The translations under genes and the position numbers were made by a program. The notes under the pieces are model-generated. The model worked only from the letters and a program-made list of their open reading frames with translations, did no database searches and was not told the origin of the DNA. A stretch of DNA of 58,435 bases from Pseudomonas sp. NFIX28. Lineage in GTDB: Bacteria; Pseudomonadota; Gammaproteobacteria; Pseudomonadales; Pseudomonadaceae. Shown piece by piece: positions 34,722 through 43,482 of the stretch (within the stretch, counting starts at the first letter, position 1; each line of letters opens with the position of its first letter). The stretch covers positions 1-58,435 of the forward strand of contig NZ_FNPW01000022.1 in the NCBI RefSeq assembly GCF_900107395.1, read 5' to 3'.

Positions 34722-35204
34722 TTGAAAACATTTGACCATTTGACCGTCGTCGGTCTGCGCGAGTGGGTGGCGCTTCCGGATTTGGGAGTCGCCGGCCTGC
34801 GCGCCAAGATCGATACCGGCGCCAGCACCTCCAGCCTGCATGCCACCGAGATCGAGCCGTTCGAGCGCGACGGTGAGCAATGGGTGCGTTTCAACGCGCA
34901 CCTGGGCAGCGTGGTGCAGTTGCGTCATCGGCGTTGCGAAGCGCCGCTGGTGACGATGAAGACCATCAAGAGTTCCAACGGCCAGGCGCAGGTGCGCTAC
35001 GTGATCAGCACCACCCTGGCACTCGGCGATCGGGTGTGGCGGGTGGAGTTCACCCTCGCCTGCCGCAAGGCCATGCGCTATCGCCTGCTGCTCGGTTCCA
35101 AAGCCCTGATCGACGGCCAGCTGGTGGTCAATCCGGGGATTAAATACGTTCAAGACAAACCGGTGTTCCCGGTGTCCACTACCTCTGCCACAGGTGTTGC
35201 ATGA
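34722..35204 (+). CDS. rimB: RimB-type retropepsin-like aspartic protease
   Basis: A 160-residue protein of the former 'ATP-dependent zinc protease' family. The catalytic motif is AKIDTGASTSS near residue 27, followed by a beta-rich core (RVWRVEFTLACRKAMRYRLL, LLGSKALIDGQ). In pseudomonads RimB cleaves or controls the glutamate tails that RimK adds to ribosomal protein S6. It overlaps rimK by ATGA. The start is unusual: the longest frame begins with TTG at 34722, and no ATG gives a better fit to the N-terminus, so the exact start is uncertain. It diverges from hslR. Confidence 0.88.
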   Translation: MKTFDHLTVVGLREWVALPDLGVAGLRAKIDTGASTSSLHATEIEPFERDGEQWVRFNAHLGSVVQLRHRRCEAPLVTMKTIKSSNGQAQVRYVISTTLALGDRVWRVEFTLACRKAMRYRLLLGSKALIDGQLVVNPGIKYVQDKPVFPVSTTSATGVA

Positions 35205-36106
35205 AGATCGCTGTGCTGTCGCGTAACCCGCGTCTGTATTCCACTCGTCGCCTGGTCGAAGCCGGCACCGAGCGTGGCCATGAAATGGTGGTGGTCGATA
35301 CCCTGCGCGCCTACATGAACATCGCCAGCCACAAGCCGCAGATCCACTATCGCGGCAAGCCACTGGAAGGTTTCGACGCGGTGATTCCACGCATCGGCGC
35401 CTCGGTGACCTTCTACGGCTGCGCGGTGCTGCGCCAGTTCGAAATGATGGGCGTGTTCCCGCTCAACGAGTCGGTGGCCATCGCCCGCTCGCGGGACAAG
35501 CTGCGCTCGCTGCAACTGCTGTCGCGGCGTGGCATCGGCCTGCCGGTGACCGGCTTTGCCCACTCGCCGGACGACATTCCCGACCTGATCGAGATGGTCA
35601 ACGGCGCGCCGCTGGTGATCAAGGTGCTGGAAGGCACCCAGGGCATCGGCGTGGTGCTGTGCGAAACCGCCACGGCGGCCGAGTCGGTGATCGAAGCCTT
35701 CATGGGCCTGAAGCAGAACATCATGGTCCAGGAGTACATCAAGGAAGCCGGCGGCGCCGACATTCGCTGCTTCGTGGTCGGCGACAAGGTGATTGCCGCG
35801 ATGAAACGCCAGGCCAAGCCCGGTGAATTCCGCTCCAACCTGCACCGTGGCGGCAGCGCCAGCCTGATCAAGATCACCCCGGAAGAACGCATGACGGCCC
35901 TGCGCGCGGCCAAGGTCATGGGCCTGAGCGTGGCGGGTGTGGATATCCTGCGTTCCAACCACGGGCCGCTGGTGATGGAAGTGAATTCCTCGCCGGGCCT
36001 GGAAGGCATCGAGACCACTACCGGCAAGAACGTGGCCGGGATCATCATCGAGCACATCGAGAAAAACGGTGGCCCGAACATGACCCGGACCAAGGGCAAG
36101 GGCTGA
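35201..36106 (+). CDS. rimK: Ribosomal protein S6 glutamate ligase
   Basis: An ATP-grasp enzyme that adds glutamate residues to the C-terminus of ribosomal protein S6 and in Pseudomonas influences proteome balance and niche adaptation. The 301 residues are full length. Motifs: MKIAVLSRNPRLYSTRRLVE at the N-terminus, VAIARSRDKLRSLQLLSRRG, the ATP-binding VIKVLEGTQGIGVVL, and the metal-binding VMEVNSSPGLEGIE. It overlaps rimB by 4 bp. A REPIN follows in the convergent gap with envZ. Confidence 0.96.
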   Translation: MKIAVLSRNPRLYSTRRLVEAGTERGHEMVVVDTLRAYMNIASHKPQIHYRGKPLEGFDAVIPRIGASVTFYGCAVLRQFEMMGVFPLNESVAIARSRDKLRSLQLLSRRGIGLPVTGFAHSPDDIPDLIEMVNGAPLVIKVLEGTQGIGVVLCETATAAESVIEAFMGLKQNIMVQEYIKEAGGADIRCFVVGDKVIAAMKRQAKPGEFRSNLHRGGSASLIKITPEERMTALRAAKVMGLSVAGVDILRSNHGPLVMEVNSSPGLEGIETTTGKNVAGIIIEHIEKNGGPNMTRTKGKG

Positions 36107-36108
36107 GT

Positions 36109-36222
36109 TGTAGCCGCTGCCGCAGGCTGCGATCGGCTGCGTAGCAGACGCAGCGTTGGCAAATCGAGCGAAGGTCCTGCGACCAGCGTGGCCCGGCCTT
36201 ATCGCAGCCTTCGCCGGCGGCT
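36109..36222. repeat. REPIN, family B
   Basis: TGTAGCCGCTGCCGCAGGCT at the left and a diverged inverted partner TTATCGCAGCCTTCGCCGGC at the right, filling the convergent gap between rimK and envZ. Confidence 0.7.
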
Positions 36223-36227
36223 TCAGG

Positions 36228-37541
36228 TCAAACCGCGTCTCGGGGCAGCAACAAGCCCAACGGCAAGCGCACCCGCGCTTCCAGGCCGCCATCGACGCGG
36301 TTGCGCAATTCGACATTGCCGCCGTGCATCGAGGCGATCCGCTTGACGATCGCCAGGCCCAGGCCGGTGCCCTTGCCGCCCCGGGCACGGTCGCCGCGGG
36401 TGAAGGGGTTGAAGATCGCCTCCAGCTCCGAAGGATCGATACCCGCGCCACGGTCCATCACACTCAGCACCACATACGGCGCGCTGGTGTCGCCCGACAC
36501 ATAGGCCGCCACTTCGACCTCGGTGCCGGCGTGGTTCAACGCGTTGCCGATCAGGTTGTTCAACAGGCGCTTCATCGATACCCGGCGCAGCGGGAACGGC
36601 GGGATCGGCTCCAGGCGCAAGCGCACCTTTTCAATGTTCTGGTTGTAGGGCGCCGCCACCTCGCGCACCAGCTCGCTGAGGTCGACTTCCTCCACCGACT
36701 CGTCGCGGCCGTCGCGGATAAAGGCCAGGAACTGATCGAGAATCGCGTCCATGTCTTCGATGTCGCGGACCATGTCGTCGGTCAGGTCGTTGTGGCTGCC
36801 CATCAATTCCAGCGACAGGCGCAGGCGGGTCAGTGGCGTGCGCAGGTCGTGGGACACCCCCGCCAGCATCAGCTCGCGTTCGCGCCCGGCCTGCTCCACG
36901 TCCTCGGCCATCTGGTTGAAGGCGCGGTATACCTCGGTCATCTCGCTCGGCGTATCGCTGATCGGCAGGCGCACGCTGCGCCCCTGGCCCAGTTGCCGGG
37001 CGGCATAGACCAGGCGCTTGAGGGGCTGGTTGAGCTGGCTGACGAAGATCCACGCCGAAGCCGTGGAGAGCAGCCCGATCGCCAGGAACCAGCCGAGCAC
37101 GCTCCAGATCTTCTGTCCGCGCAGCGGGTGCGGATACAGCGGCACTTTCATCCAGCCGTCGCCCAGGCTCGGCGCGCGCACCCAGAGCGCTGGCGGCGCG
37201 TGCATGCGCAGGCGCACTTCCGTGTCGGCGCCCAGCTCGGCCTGCATCTGCCGCTGATAGATCTCGCTATAGGGCCAATGCTGCTCGCCCGCCGGCACAC
37301 CGCTGCCGACCACCTTGATCAGCCCGGCGGCCTCGGCGATCTGGTCGCGGTTGGATTCATCTGCGGCCCAGTAGGCGCGCAGGGTCAGGGCCACGCCGTG
37401 GCTGTACTGGCGGTCCACCAGCACGTCCTCGTTCATCAGCAGATAAACCAGGGTCAGCGCCTTGGAAAACAGCACCACGATCAGCACCAACCAGAGGGTG
37501 CGGGAGAAGAAGCTTTGCGGGAACCACAGCGGGGTTTTCAT
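36228..37541 (-). CDS. envZ: EnvZ-family sensor histidine kinase (AmgS)
   Basis: An inner-membrane kinase of 437 residues: transmembrane helix about 14-36, a periplasmic domain, second helix about 155-177 (WSVLGWFLAIGLLSTASAWI), HAMP, phospho-acceptor LAGVSHDLRTPLTRLRLSLE, then NLIGNALNHAG (N), DRGAGIDPSE (G1) and GKGTGLGLAIVKRI (G2). In P. aeruginosa the syntenic pair PA5199/PA5200 is AmgS/AmgR, a membrane-stress system important for aminoglycoside tolerance. I start at the ATG giving MKTPLWFPQSFF; a GTG 15 bases upstream is less likely. It follows ompR after a 107-bp gap with a 14-bp perfect hairpin. Confidence 0.94.
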   Translation of the reverse strand: MKTPLWFPQSFFSRTLWLVLIVVLFSKALTLVYLLMNEDVLVDRQYSHGVALTLRAYWAADESNRDQIAEAAGLIKVVGSGVPAGEQHWPYSEIYQRQMQAELGADTEVRLRMHAPPALWVRAPSLGDGWMKVPLYPHPLRGQKIWSVLGWFLAIGLLSTASAWIFVSQLNQPLKRLVYAARQLGQGRSVRLPISDTPSEMTEVYRAFNQMAEDVEQAGRERELMLAGVSHDLRTPLTRLRLSLELMGSHNDLTDDMVRDIEDMDAILDQFLAFIRDGRDESVEEVDLSELVREVAAPYNQNIEKVRLRLEPIPPFPLRRVSMKRLLNNLIGNALNHAGTEVEVAAYVSGDTSAPYVVLSVMDRGAGIDPSELEAIFNPFTRGDRARGGKGTGLGLAIVKRIASMHGGNVELRNRVDGGLEARVRLPLGLLLPRDAV

Positions 37542-37595
37542 AAACAGCCATTGCACGCTTTGCAGGAGCGAGTCGCGCTCGCAGAGTTGCGGAAT

Positions 37596-37632
37596 GCGAG
37601 CGCCCGGGCCATTTGCCTGCCCGGGCGCTCGC
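37596..37632. repeat. Intercistronic 14-bp hairpin between ompR and envZ
   Basis: GCGAGCGCCCGGGC (37596-37609) and GCCCGGGCGCTCGC (37619-37632) are exact inverted repeats around 9 nt. REP family A-like GTAGGAGCGAG flanks follow. No T-run, so it is probably an mRNA-stabilising or attenuating structure. Confidence 0.75.
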
Positions 37633-37648
37633 TCCTACAAATCATCGG

Positions 37649-38389
37649 TCACTTGGTGGGGGTGCCATCCGGCACGAACACATAACCCACGCCCCAGACC
37701 GTCTGGATATAACGCGGCTTGGACGGGTCGGGTTCGATCATCCGGCGCAGGCGGGAGATCTGCACATCGATGGAACGCTCCAGCGCATCCCACTCGCGGC
37801 CACGGGCCAGGTTCATCAGCTTGTCGCGGGTCAGCGGCTGGCGGGCATTCATCACCAGGGCCTTGAGCACCGCGAATTCGCCGGTGGTCAGCATGTGCAC
37901 TTCGGCACCGCGCTTGAGCTCGCGGGTGGCCAGGGACAGTTCGTAGTCGCCGAAGGTGACGTTTTCGTCTTCGCTGCCCGGCGCGCCTGGCACCGGAGCC
38001 GACTGGCGACGCAGCACGGCCTTGACCCGCGCCATCAGTTCGTCGGGGTTGAACGGCTTGGCCAGGTAATCGTCGGCACCCAGTTCCAGGCCCTTGATGC
38101 GGCTCAGTTCGTCGCCCTTGGCGGTGAGCATGATGATCGGAATCTGGTTGTTCGCACTGCGCAGGCGGCGGCATGCGGTCAGGCCGTCTTCACCAGGCAG
38201 CATCAGGTCGAGGACGACCAGGTTGAAGACTTCGCGACCCAGCAGACGGTCCATCTGCTCGGTGTTGGGAACCGCGCGGGCGCGGTAGCCCTTGCTGACG
38301 AAAAAGCGCTCGAGCAGGCTGCTCAGACCCGGGTCGTCGTCAACAATAAGAATTTTTTCGCCTTCGGCAGTTTGTGCAGTGCTGCTCAT
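37649..38389 (-). CDS. ompR: OmpR-family response regulator (AmgR)
   Basis: A 246-residue regulator. The receiver domain carries DDDPGLSSLLERFF and the phosphorylation Asp in VVLDLMLPGEDGL, then LTAKGDE and DDYLAKPFNPDEL. The C-terminal winged helix contains LTTGEFAVLKALVMNARQPL and the recognition helix VDVQISRLRR-like segment DVQISRLRRMIEPD. Works with the downstream EnvZ/AmgS kinase. The first gene of the unit; its 5' region faces tex across a 362-bp divergent gap. Confidence 0.95.
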   Translation of the reverse strand: MSSTAQTAEGEKILIVDDDPGLSSLLERFFVSKGYRARAVPNTEQMDRLLGREVFNLVVLDLMLPGEDGLTACRRLRSANNQIPIIMLTAKGDELSRIKGLELGADDYLAKPFNPDELMARVKAVLRRQSAPVPGAPGSEDENVTFGDYELSLATRELKRGAEVHMLTTGEFAVLKALVMNARQPLTRDKLMNLARGREWDALERSIDVQISRLRRMIEPDPSKPRYIQTVWGVGYVFVPDGTPTK

Positions 38390-38751
38390 CAGATGCTCCT
38401 TTTATCTCGGTGCGCATTATGGCGTAGCTGCCGTTATACGCACCGTGTGCATTGTTAGCAGATTTTTCCTCTATCGCCAGAAAACCCGCTGTCGGCCGCC
38501 GGCGGGCCGATACCCCCGAAGTTGGGAACGCTGGTTATAATGCGCCGCCTTTTGTGTCAGGCAACCTCTGATCGTTATCGCCCTTGGCCATTTTTTATTT
38601 TCCGCGGCCAGGCAGTAATTGTTCGATTTCACGGGTCAACAGGCAGCCCTTTGATCCAGGCAGCGGCGCACGCCAGGCCGCTCAACCAGACTCGCCGAGC
38701 CCAATCTTTCCGTGCCGGCGAGCCTGCTTTCACAATTTGTCAGGTGGTTTT
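38390..38751. promoter_or_regulatory. Divergent ompR/tex intergenic region
   Basis: A 362-bp gap. On the plus strand TATAAT at 38536-38541 is a perfect -10 for tex, but no good -35 is visible at normal spacing. A small inverted repeat TCGGCC/GGCCGA lies at 38492-38510. The tex start has CAGGTGG just upstream. No gene is seen within it. Confidence 0.45.
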
Positions 38752-41076
38752 ATGGACAGCATCAACAGCCGCATTGCCGAGGAACTCGGTGTACGCCCAC
38801 AACAGGTCGAAGCGGCCGTCGCTCTATTGGATGAAGGCTCCACCGTGCCCTTCATCGCCCGCTACCGTAAGGAAGTGACCGGCAGCCTCGATGACACCCA
38901 GCTGCGTCATCTGGAAGAGCGCCTGCGCTACCTGCGCGAACTCGACGAACGGCGCATCAGCATCCTCGCCAGCATCGAGGAGCAAGGCAAGCTGACCCCG
39001 GAACTTGCCCGCGACATCAAGCTCGCCGACACCAAGACCCGCCTCGAAGACCTCTACCTGCCGTACAAGCAGAAGCGCCGCACCAAGGGCCAGATCGCCC
39101 TGGAAGCCGGCCTCGGCGAACTGGCGGACGGCCTGTTCAACGACCCGAGCCTGACCCCGGAAAGCGAAGCCGCGCGCTTCGTCGACGCGGAAAAAGGCGT
39201 GACCGACGTGAAGGCCGCGCTGGAAGGCGCCAAGTACATCCTCATGGAGCGCTTCGCCGAAGACGCCAGCCTGCTCGACAAGCTGCGCAACTACCTCAAG
39301 CAGGAAGCCACCCTCAGTGCCCGCGTGATCGCCGGCAAGGAAGAGGAAGGCGCCAAGTTCCGCGATTACTTCGAACACGACGAACCACTGAAGAGCATGC
39401 CATCGCACCGCGCCCTGGCGATTTTCCGTGGCCGCAACGAAGGCATCCTCAGCTCCGCGCTGAAAGTCGGCGACGAACTGCCGGGCACCATGCACCCGTG
39501 CGAAGGCATGATCGGCCAGCAGGTCGGCATCCAGAACCAGAACCGCCCGGCGGACAAATGGCTCGGCGAAGTGGTGCGCTGGACCTGGAAGGTCAAGCTG
39601 TATACCCACCTGGAAACCGACCTGCTGGGCGAGCTGCGCGACAACGCGGAAACCGAGGCGATCAACGTCTTCGCCCATAACCTGCACGACCTGCTGCTGG
39701 CCGCCCCGGCCGGCCCGCGCGCGACCCTGGGCCTCGACCCGGGCCTGCGCACCGGCTGCAAGGTCGCGGTGGTGGACGCCACCGGCAAGCTGCTGGACCA
39801 CGCCACCGTCTACCCGCACGTACCGCACAACAAGTGGGACCAGACCATCGCCGTGCTGGCCGCGCTGTGCGCCAAGCACTCGGTGGACCTGATCGCCATC
39901 GGCAACGGCACCGCCAGCCGTGAAACCGACAAGCTGGCCGCCGAGCTGATCAAGAAATACCCGGCCATGCGCATGACCAAGGTGATGGTCTCCGAGGCCG
40001 GCGCTTCGGTGTACTCGGCGTCGGAACTGGCCGCCAAGGAATTCCCCGACCTCGACGTGTCGATCCGTGGCGCGGTGTCCATCGCCCGCCGCCTGCAGGA
40101 CCCGCTGGCCGAGCTGGTGAAGATCGATCCGAAATCCATCGGTGTCGGCCAGTACCAGCACGACGTGTCGCAGCTGAAGCTGGCCCGTGGCCTGGATGCG
40201 GTGGTCGAGGACTGCGTGAACGCCGTCGGCGTCGACGTCAACACCGCGTCCGTGGCCCTGCTGGCGCGGATCTCCGGCCTCAACACCACCCTGGCGCAGA
40301 ACATCGTCAGCCACCGTGACGAAAATGGTGCGTTCAAGACCCGCGCCGCGCTGAAGAAGGTCGCCCGCCTGGGTGAAAAGACCTTCGAACAGGCCGCCGG
40401 CTTCCTGCGTGTGATGAACGGCGACAACCCGCTGGACGCTTCCGCAGTGCACCCGGAGGCCTACCCGCTGGTGCAGCGCATCGCCGCCGAGACCGACCGC
40501 GACATCCGTTCGCTGATCGGCGACAGCGGTTTCCTCAAGCGCCTGGACCCGAAGAAGTTCACCGACGAGACCTTCGGCCTGCCGACCGTCACCGACATCC
40601 TCCAGGAACTGGACAAACCGGGCCGTGACCCGCGCCCCGAGTTCAAGACCGCCGAGTTCCAGGAAGGCGTCGAAGACCTCAAGGACCTGCAACTGGGGAT
40701 GATCCTCGAAGGCGTGGTGACCAACGTCACCAACTTCGGTGCCTTCGTCGACATCGGCGTGCACCAGGACGGCCTGGTGCATATCTCGGCGCTGTCGGAG
40801 AAGTTCATTAAGGACCCGCGTGAAGCGGTGAAAGCCGGCGACGTGGTCAAGGTCAAGGTCATGGAAGTCGACATCCCGCGCAAACGCGTCGGCCTGTCGA
40901 TGCGCATGAGCGACACCCCGGGCGAGAAAATCGATGGTGCTCGCGGCTCACGCCCTGGCTCGGCGCCGCGCTCGTCGGGCAACAGCGCCCCGCGCAAGGA
41001 AAGCGTGGCCGCGGCCCCGACCAACAACGCCATGGCTTCGCTGTTCGCCAACGCCAAGCAGTTGAAGAAGCGCTGA
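38752..41076 (+). CDS. tex: RNA-binding transcription accessory protein Tex
   Basis: A 774-residue conserved nucleic-acid-binding protein. The N-terminal helical domain (MDSINSRIAEELGVRPQQVE) is followed by a YqgF/RuvC-like fold (LGLDPGLRTGCKVAVVDATG), helix-hairpin-helix motifs (NTASVALLARISGLNTTLAQ) and a C-terminal S1 domain (GVVTNVTNFGAFVDIGVHQD, VDIPRKRVGLSMRM). Tex affects transcription, toxin expression and stress survival in several species. The frame is open 56 codons upstream, but the ATG at 38752, with AGGTGG before it, gives the family N-terminus. Its stop overlaps the thioesterase start (TGATG). Confidence 0.96.
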   Translation: MDSINSRIAEELGVRPQQVEAAVALLDEGSTVPFIARYRKEVTGSLDDTQLRHLEERLRYLRELDERRISILASIEEQGKLTPELARDIKLADTKTRLEDLYLPYKQKRRTKGQIALEAGLGELADGLFNDPSLTPESEAARFVDAEKGVTDVKAALEGAKYILMERFAEDASLLDKLRNYLKQEATLSARVIAGKEEEGAKFRDYFEHDEPLKSMPSHRALAIFRGRNEGILSSALKVGDELPGTMHPCEGMIGQQVGIQNQNRPADKWLGEVVRWTWKVKLYTHLETDLLGELRDNAETEAINVFAHNLHDLLLAAPAGPRATLGLDPGLRTGCKVAVVDATGKLLDHATVYPHVPHNKWDQTIAVLAALCAKHSVDLIAIGNGTASRETDKLAAELIKKYPAMRMTKVMVSEAGASVYSASELAAKEFPDLDVSIRGAVSIARRLQDPLAELVKIDPKSIGVGQYQHDVSQLKLARGLDAVVEDCVNAVGVDVNTASVALLARISGLNTTLAQNIVSHRDENGAFKTRAALKKVARLGEKTFEQAAGFLRVMNGDNPLDASAVHPEAYPLVQRIAAETDRDIRSLIGDSGFLKRLDPKKFTDETFGLPTVTDILQELDKPGRDPRPEFKTAEFQEGVEDLKDLQLGMILEGVVTNVTNFGAFVDIGVHQDGLVHISALSEKFIKDPREAVKAGDVVKVKVMEVDIPRKRVGLSMRMSDTPGEKIDGARGSRPGSAPRSSGNSAPRKESVAAAPTNNAMASLFANAKQLKKR

Positions 41077-41459
41077 TGGAAATCCCCGCCGGCTTGACCG
41101 AAAGCGCGTTCAGCCAACTGCTTGGCTGCCGCCTGCAGCGCCTGGAGGTCGGGGAAGCCGACGTCGCCCTGACGCTGACGCCGCAGTTGCGCAACCGTGG
41201 CCAGAAGCTGCACGGCGGGGCGATCTTCAGCCTGGTCGACATTGCCATGGGGCTGGCCTGTTCCAGCACCCACGGCTTCGACCAGCAGAGCGCGACCATC
41301 GAATGCAAGATCAACTACATCCGCGCCGTCGCCGAGGGCGACGTGCTCTGCCGCGCCCGGGTGCTCCACCCGGGCCGCCGCACCCTGGTGGTCGAGGCCG
41401 ATGTGATGCAAGGCGACAAACTGGTCGCTAAAGCACAAGGCACGTTCGCTGTTCTATAG
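41076..41459 (+). CDS. PaaI-family hot-dog thioesterase
   Basis: A 127-residue protein with the PaaI/HGG signature: RNRGQKLHGGAIFSLVDIAM, followed by CKINYIRAVAEGDVLCRA and a final QGTFAVL. The HGG loop with the following Asp forms the usual active site for acyl-CoA hydrolysis. The ATG shares a base with the tex stop codon, so it is translationally coupled. In P. aeruginosa PA5202 occupies the same place before gshA. The substrate is unknown. Confidence 0.88.
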   Translation: MEIPAGLTESAFSQLLGCRLQRLEVGEADVALTLTPQLRNRGQKLHGGAIFSLVDIAMGLACSSTHGFDQQSATIECKINYIRAVAEGDVLCRARVLHPGRRTLVVEADVMQGDKLVAKAQGTFAVL

Positions 41460-41486
41460 CCGCTCAACCGCGATTTGAGTTAATTT

Positions 41487-41517
41487 CGGCGCTGCACACA
41501 CGGCGCCGGAGTTTTTT
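41487..41517 (+). terminator. Terminator of the tex-thioesterase unit
   Basis: Stem CGGCGC (41487-41492) with GCGCCG (41503-41508), then GAGTTTTTTG. Plus-strand T-run. Confidence 0.8.
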
Positions 41518-41673
41518 GCGCGTGCACGAGCCAGGTCAGGGATGAAGCAATGGCGTTGCAAAGCGGGCCGGTAAGGCTCAACGACCAGGCGAAAACGCCA
41601 GTTTCAACTTCACCCTTGTAGACCGTCCTGCCCACCCCCATATTGGGGCGACTGACGCGTGAAGGAATCCAAC

Positions 41674-43257
41674 TTGAGCGAACTTCTCAACCGCCGCCTG
41701 GCTCTGCTCGGCGAGCGCGCTAACCTCTCCCTGCTCGAGCAGTGCCTGCACGGTATCGAGCGCGAATGCCTGCGCGTGACCGGCGAAGCGCGACTGGCAC
41801 AGACCCCGCACCCGGAAGAGCTGGGTTCCGCGCTGACCAACGAACAGATCACCACCGATTATTCCGAGTCGCTTCTGGAGTTCATCACTCCGGCCCTGGC
41901 CGATCCGGCAGACACCCTGGCCAGCCTCGACAAGATTCACCGTTTCGCCTACAGCAAGCTCGGCAACGAGTACCTGTGGAGTCCATCGATGCCGTGCCCG
42001 TTGCCGGCCGAGGAAGACATCCCGATCGCCTATTACGGCAGCTCCAACATCGGCCAGCTCAAGTACGTGTACCGCAAGGGCCTGGCCCTGCGTTACGGCA
42101 AGACCATGCAGTGTATCGCCGGGATCCACTACAACTTCTCCCTGCCGGAGCCGCTGTGGCCGCTGCTCAAGCAGGCCGAAGGTTTCGTCGGCAGCGACCG
42201 TGACTATCAGTCCTCGGCGTATATCGCGCTGATCCGCAACTTCCGCCGCTACAGCTGGCTGCTGATGTACCTGTTCGGCGCCTCGCCGGCGCTGGACGCA
42301 GGCTTTTTGCGCGGGCGCTCGCACCAGCTGGAACAGTTGGACGCCGACACCCTGTACCTGCCGTACGCCACCAGCCTGCGCATGAGCGACCTGGGCTACC
42401 AGAGCAACGCCCAGGCCGGCCTGACCCCTTGCTACAACGACCTGAACAGCTACACCGACAGCCTGCGCAAGGCCGTCGCCACGCCGTACGCGCCTTACGT
42501 GGAGATCGGCACCCACCAGGACGGCGAGTGGGTCCAGCTCAACACCAACATCCTGCAGATCGAAAACGAGTATTACTCCAACATCCGCCCCAAACGCGTG
42601 ACTTACACCGGCGAGCGGCCGATCCAGGCGCTGATGGCCCGCGGCATCCAGTACGTCGAAGTGCGCTGCCTGGACATCAACCCGTTCCTGCCGATGGGCA
42701 TCGACGTGCAGGAAGCCCGCTTCCTCGACGCGTTCCTGCTGTATTGCGCGCTCAACGAGAGCCCGCTGCTGGAAAACAACGAGTGCGGCAACGCCACGTC
42801 CAACTTCCTCAAGGTGGTCAAGGAAGGTCGCCGTCCAGGCCTGCACCTGCTGCGCCAGGGCCAGCTGGTGGAACTCAAGGAATGGGCCGGCGAACTGCTG
42901 GAGAAAATCGCCCCGCTGGCCGCCCTGCTCGACCGCAGCCAAGGCAGCGACGCCCACAGCAAGGCGCTGGACGCGCAGCTGGCCAAGGTCAAGGATCCGT
43001 CCCTGACGCCTTCGGCCCAGGTCCTGGCCGCCATGCAGGAGCACAAGGAAAGCTTCAGCCAGTTCTCCATGCGCCAGAGCCTGGCCCACGCCGAGTTCTT
43101 CCGCAGCGAACCGCTGAGCAGGGAAGACCAGGCGCGCTTCGAAGAAGCCGCGCGCAGCTCCCTGTTGCAACAAGCCGAGCTGGAACAGAACGAAGTTGGT
43201 GATTTCGACGTGTTTGTCGGTGCGTATCAGGCAAGCATCCTGGCGATCAGTAACTGA
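41674..43257 (+). CDS. gshA: Glutamate-cysteine ligase
   Basis: First and rate-limiting step of glutathione synthesis: joins glutamate and cysteine through a gamma-peptide bond with ATP. The 527 residues follow the gamma-proteobacterial GshA class, with GIERECLRVTGEARLAQTPH, TTDYSESLLEFITPA, YGKTMQCIAGIHYNFSLPE and QIENEYYSNIRPKRVTY. The start is a TTG at 41674: AAGGA lies 7 nt upstream and the resulting MSELLNRRLALLG matches the known P. aeruginosa N-terminus. An in-frame GTG at 41659 would give five extra residues but no ribosome binding site. Confidence 0.95.
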   Translation: MSELLNRRLALLGERANLSLLEQCLHGIERECLRVTGEARLAQTPHPEELGSALTNEQITTDYSESLLEFITPALADPADTLASLDKIHRFAYSKLGNEYLWSPSMPCPLPAEEDIPIAYYGSSNIGQLKYVYRKGLALRYGKTMQCIAGIHYNFSLPEPLWPLLKQAEGFVGSDRDYQSSAYIALIRNFRRYSWLLMYLFGASPALDAGFLRGRSHQLEQLDADTLYLPYATSLRMSDLGYQSNAQAGLTPCYNDLNSYTDSLRKAVATPYAPYVEIGTHQDGEWVQLNTNILQIENEYYSNIRPKRVTYTGERPIQALMARGIQYVEVRCLDINPFLPMGIDVQEARFLDAFLLYCALNESPLLENNECGNATSNFLKVVKEGRRPGLHLLRQGQLVELKEWAGELLEKIAPLAALLDRSQGSDAHSKALDAQLAKVKDPSLTPSAQVLAAMQEHKESFSQFSMRQSLAHAEFFRSEPLSREDQARFEEAARSSLLQQAELEQNEVGDFDVFVGAYQASILAISN

Positions 43258-43278
43258 GCTAAGCGCCTGCGGCGCTTT

Positions 43279-43337
43279 TCGCGGGCAAGCCTCGCTCCTA
43301 CACAGTGCCGTCCTGTAGGAGCGAGGCTTGCCCGCGA
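43279..43337. repeat. REPIN, family A (perfect inverted pair)
   Basis: Two exact inverted copies of the 23-bp family A word at 43279-43301 and 43315-43337, separated by 13 bp, just after gshA. Confidence 0.85.
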
Positions 43338-43401
43338 TGGAGCGCAAAGCGCTCCCCTTCAAAAAAGTGCTCTCTTTAGAAGATTCCTCTTTTAAGCTAA
43401 T

Positions 43402-43425
43402 TCTAAAAAGTTATTTATTTTTAGA
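43402..43425. promoter_or_regulatory. AT-rich inverted repeat in the tauA promoter region
   Basis: TCTAAAAA (43402-43409) and TTTTTAGA (43418-43425) around 8 nt, 58 bp before the tauA ATG, within a strongly AT-rich stretch (43380-43440). It resembles the kind of site bound by CysB/Cbl-type LysR regulators of sulfur starvation genes. The assignment is inferred. Confidence 0.45.
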
Positions 43426-43482
43426 TTCTTAGATCATTTAGCCTCCTCTGACGTCCACACCGGCCGCCTATCAAGGAGCTTC

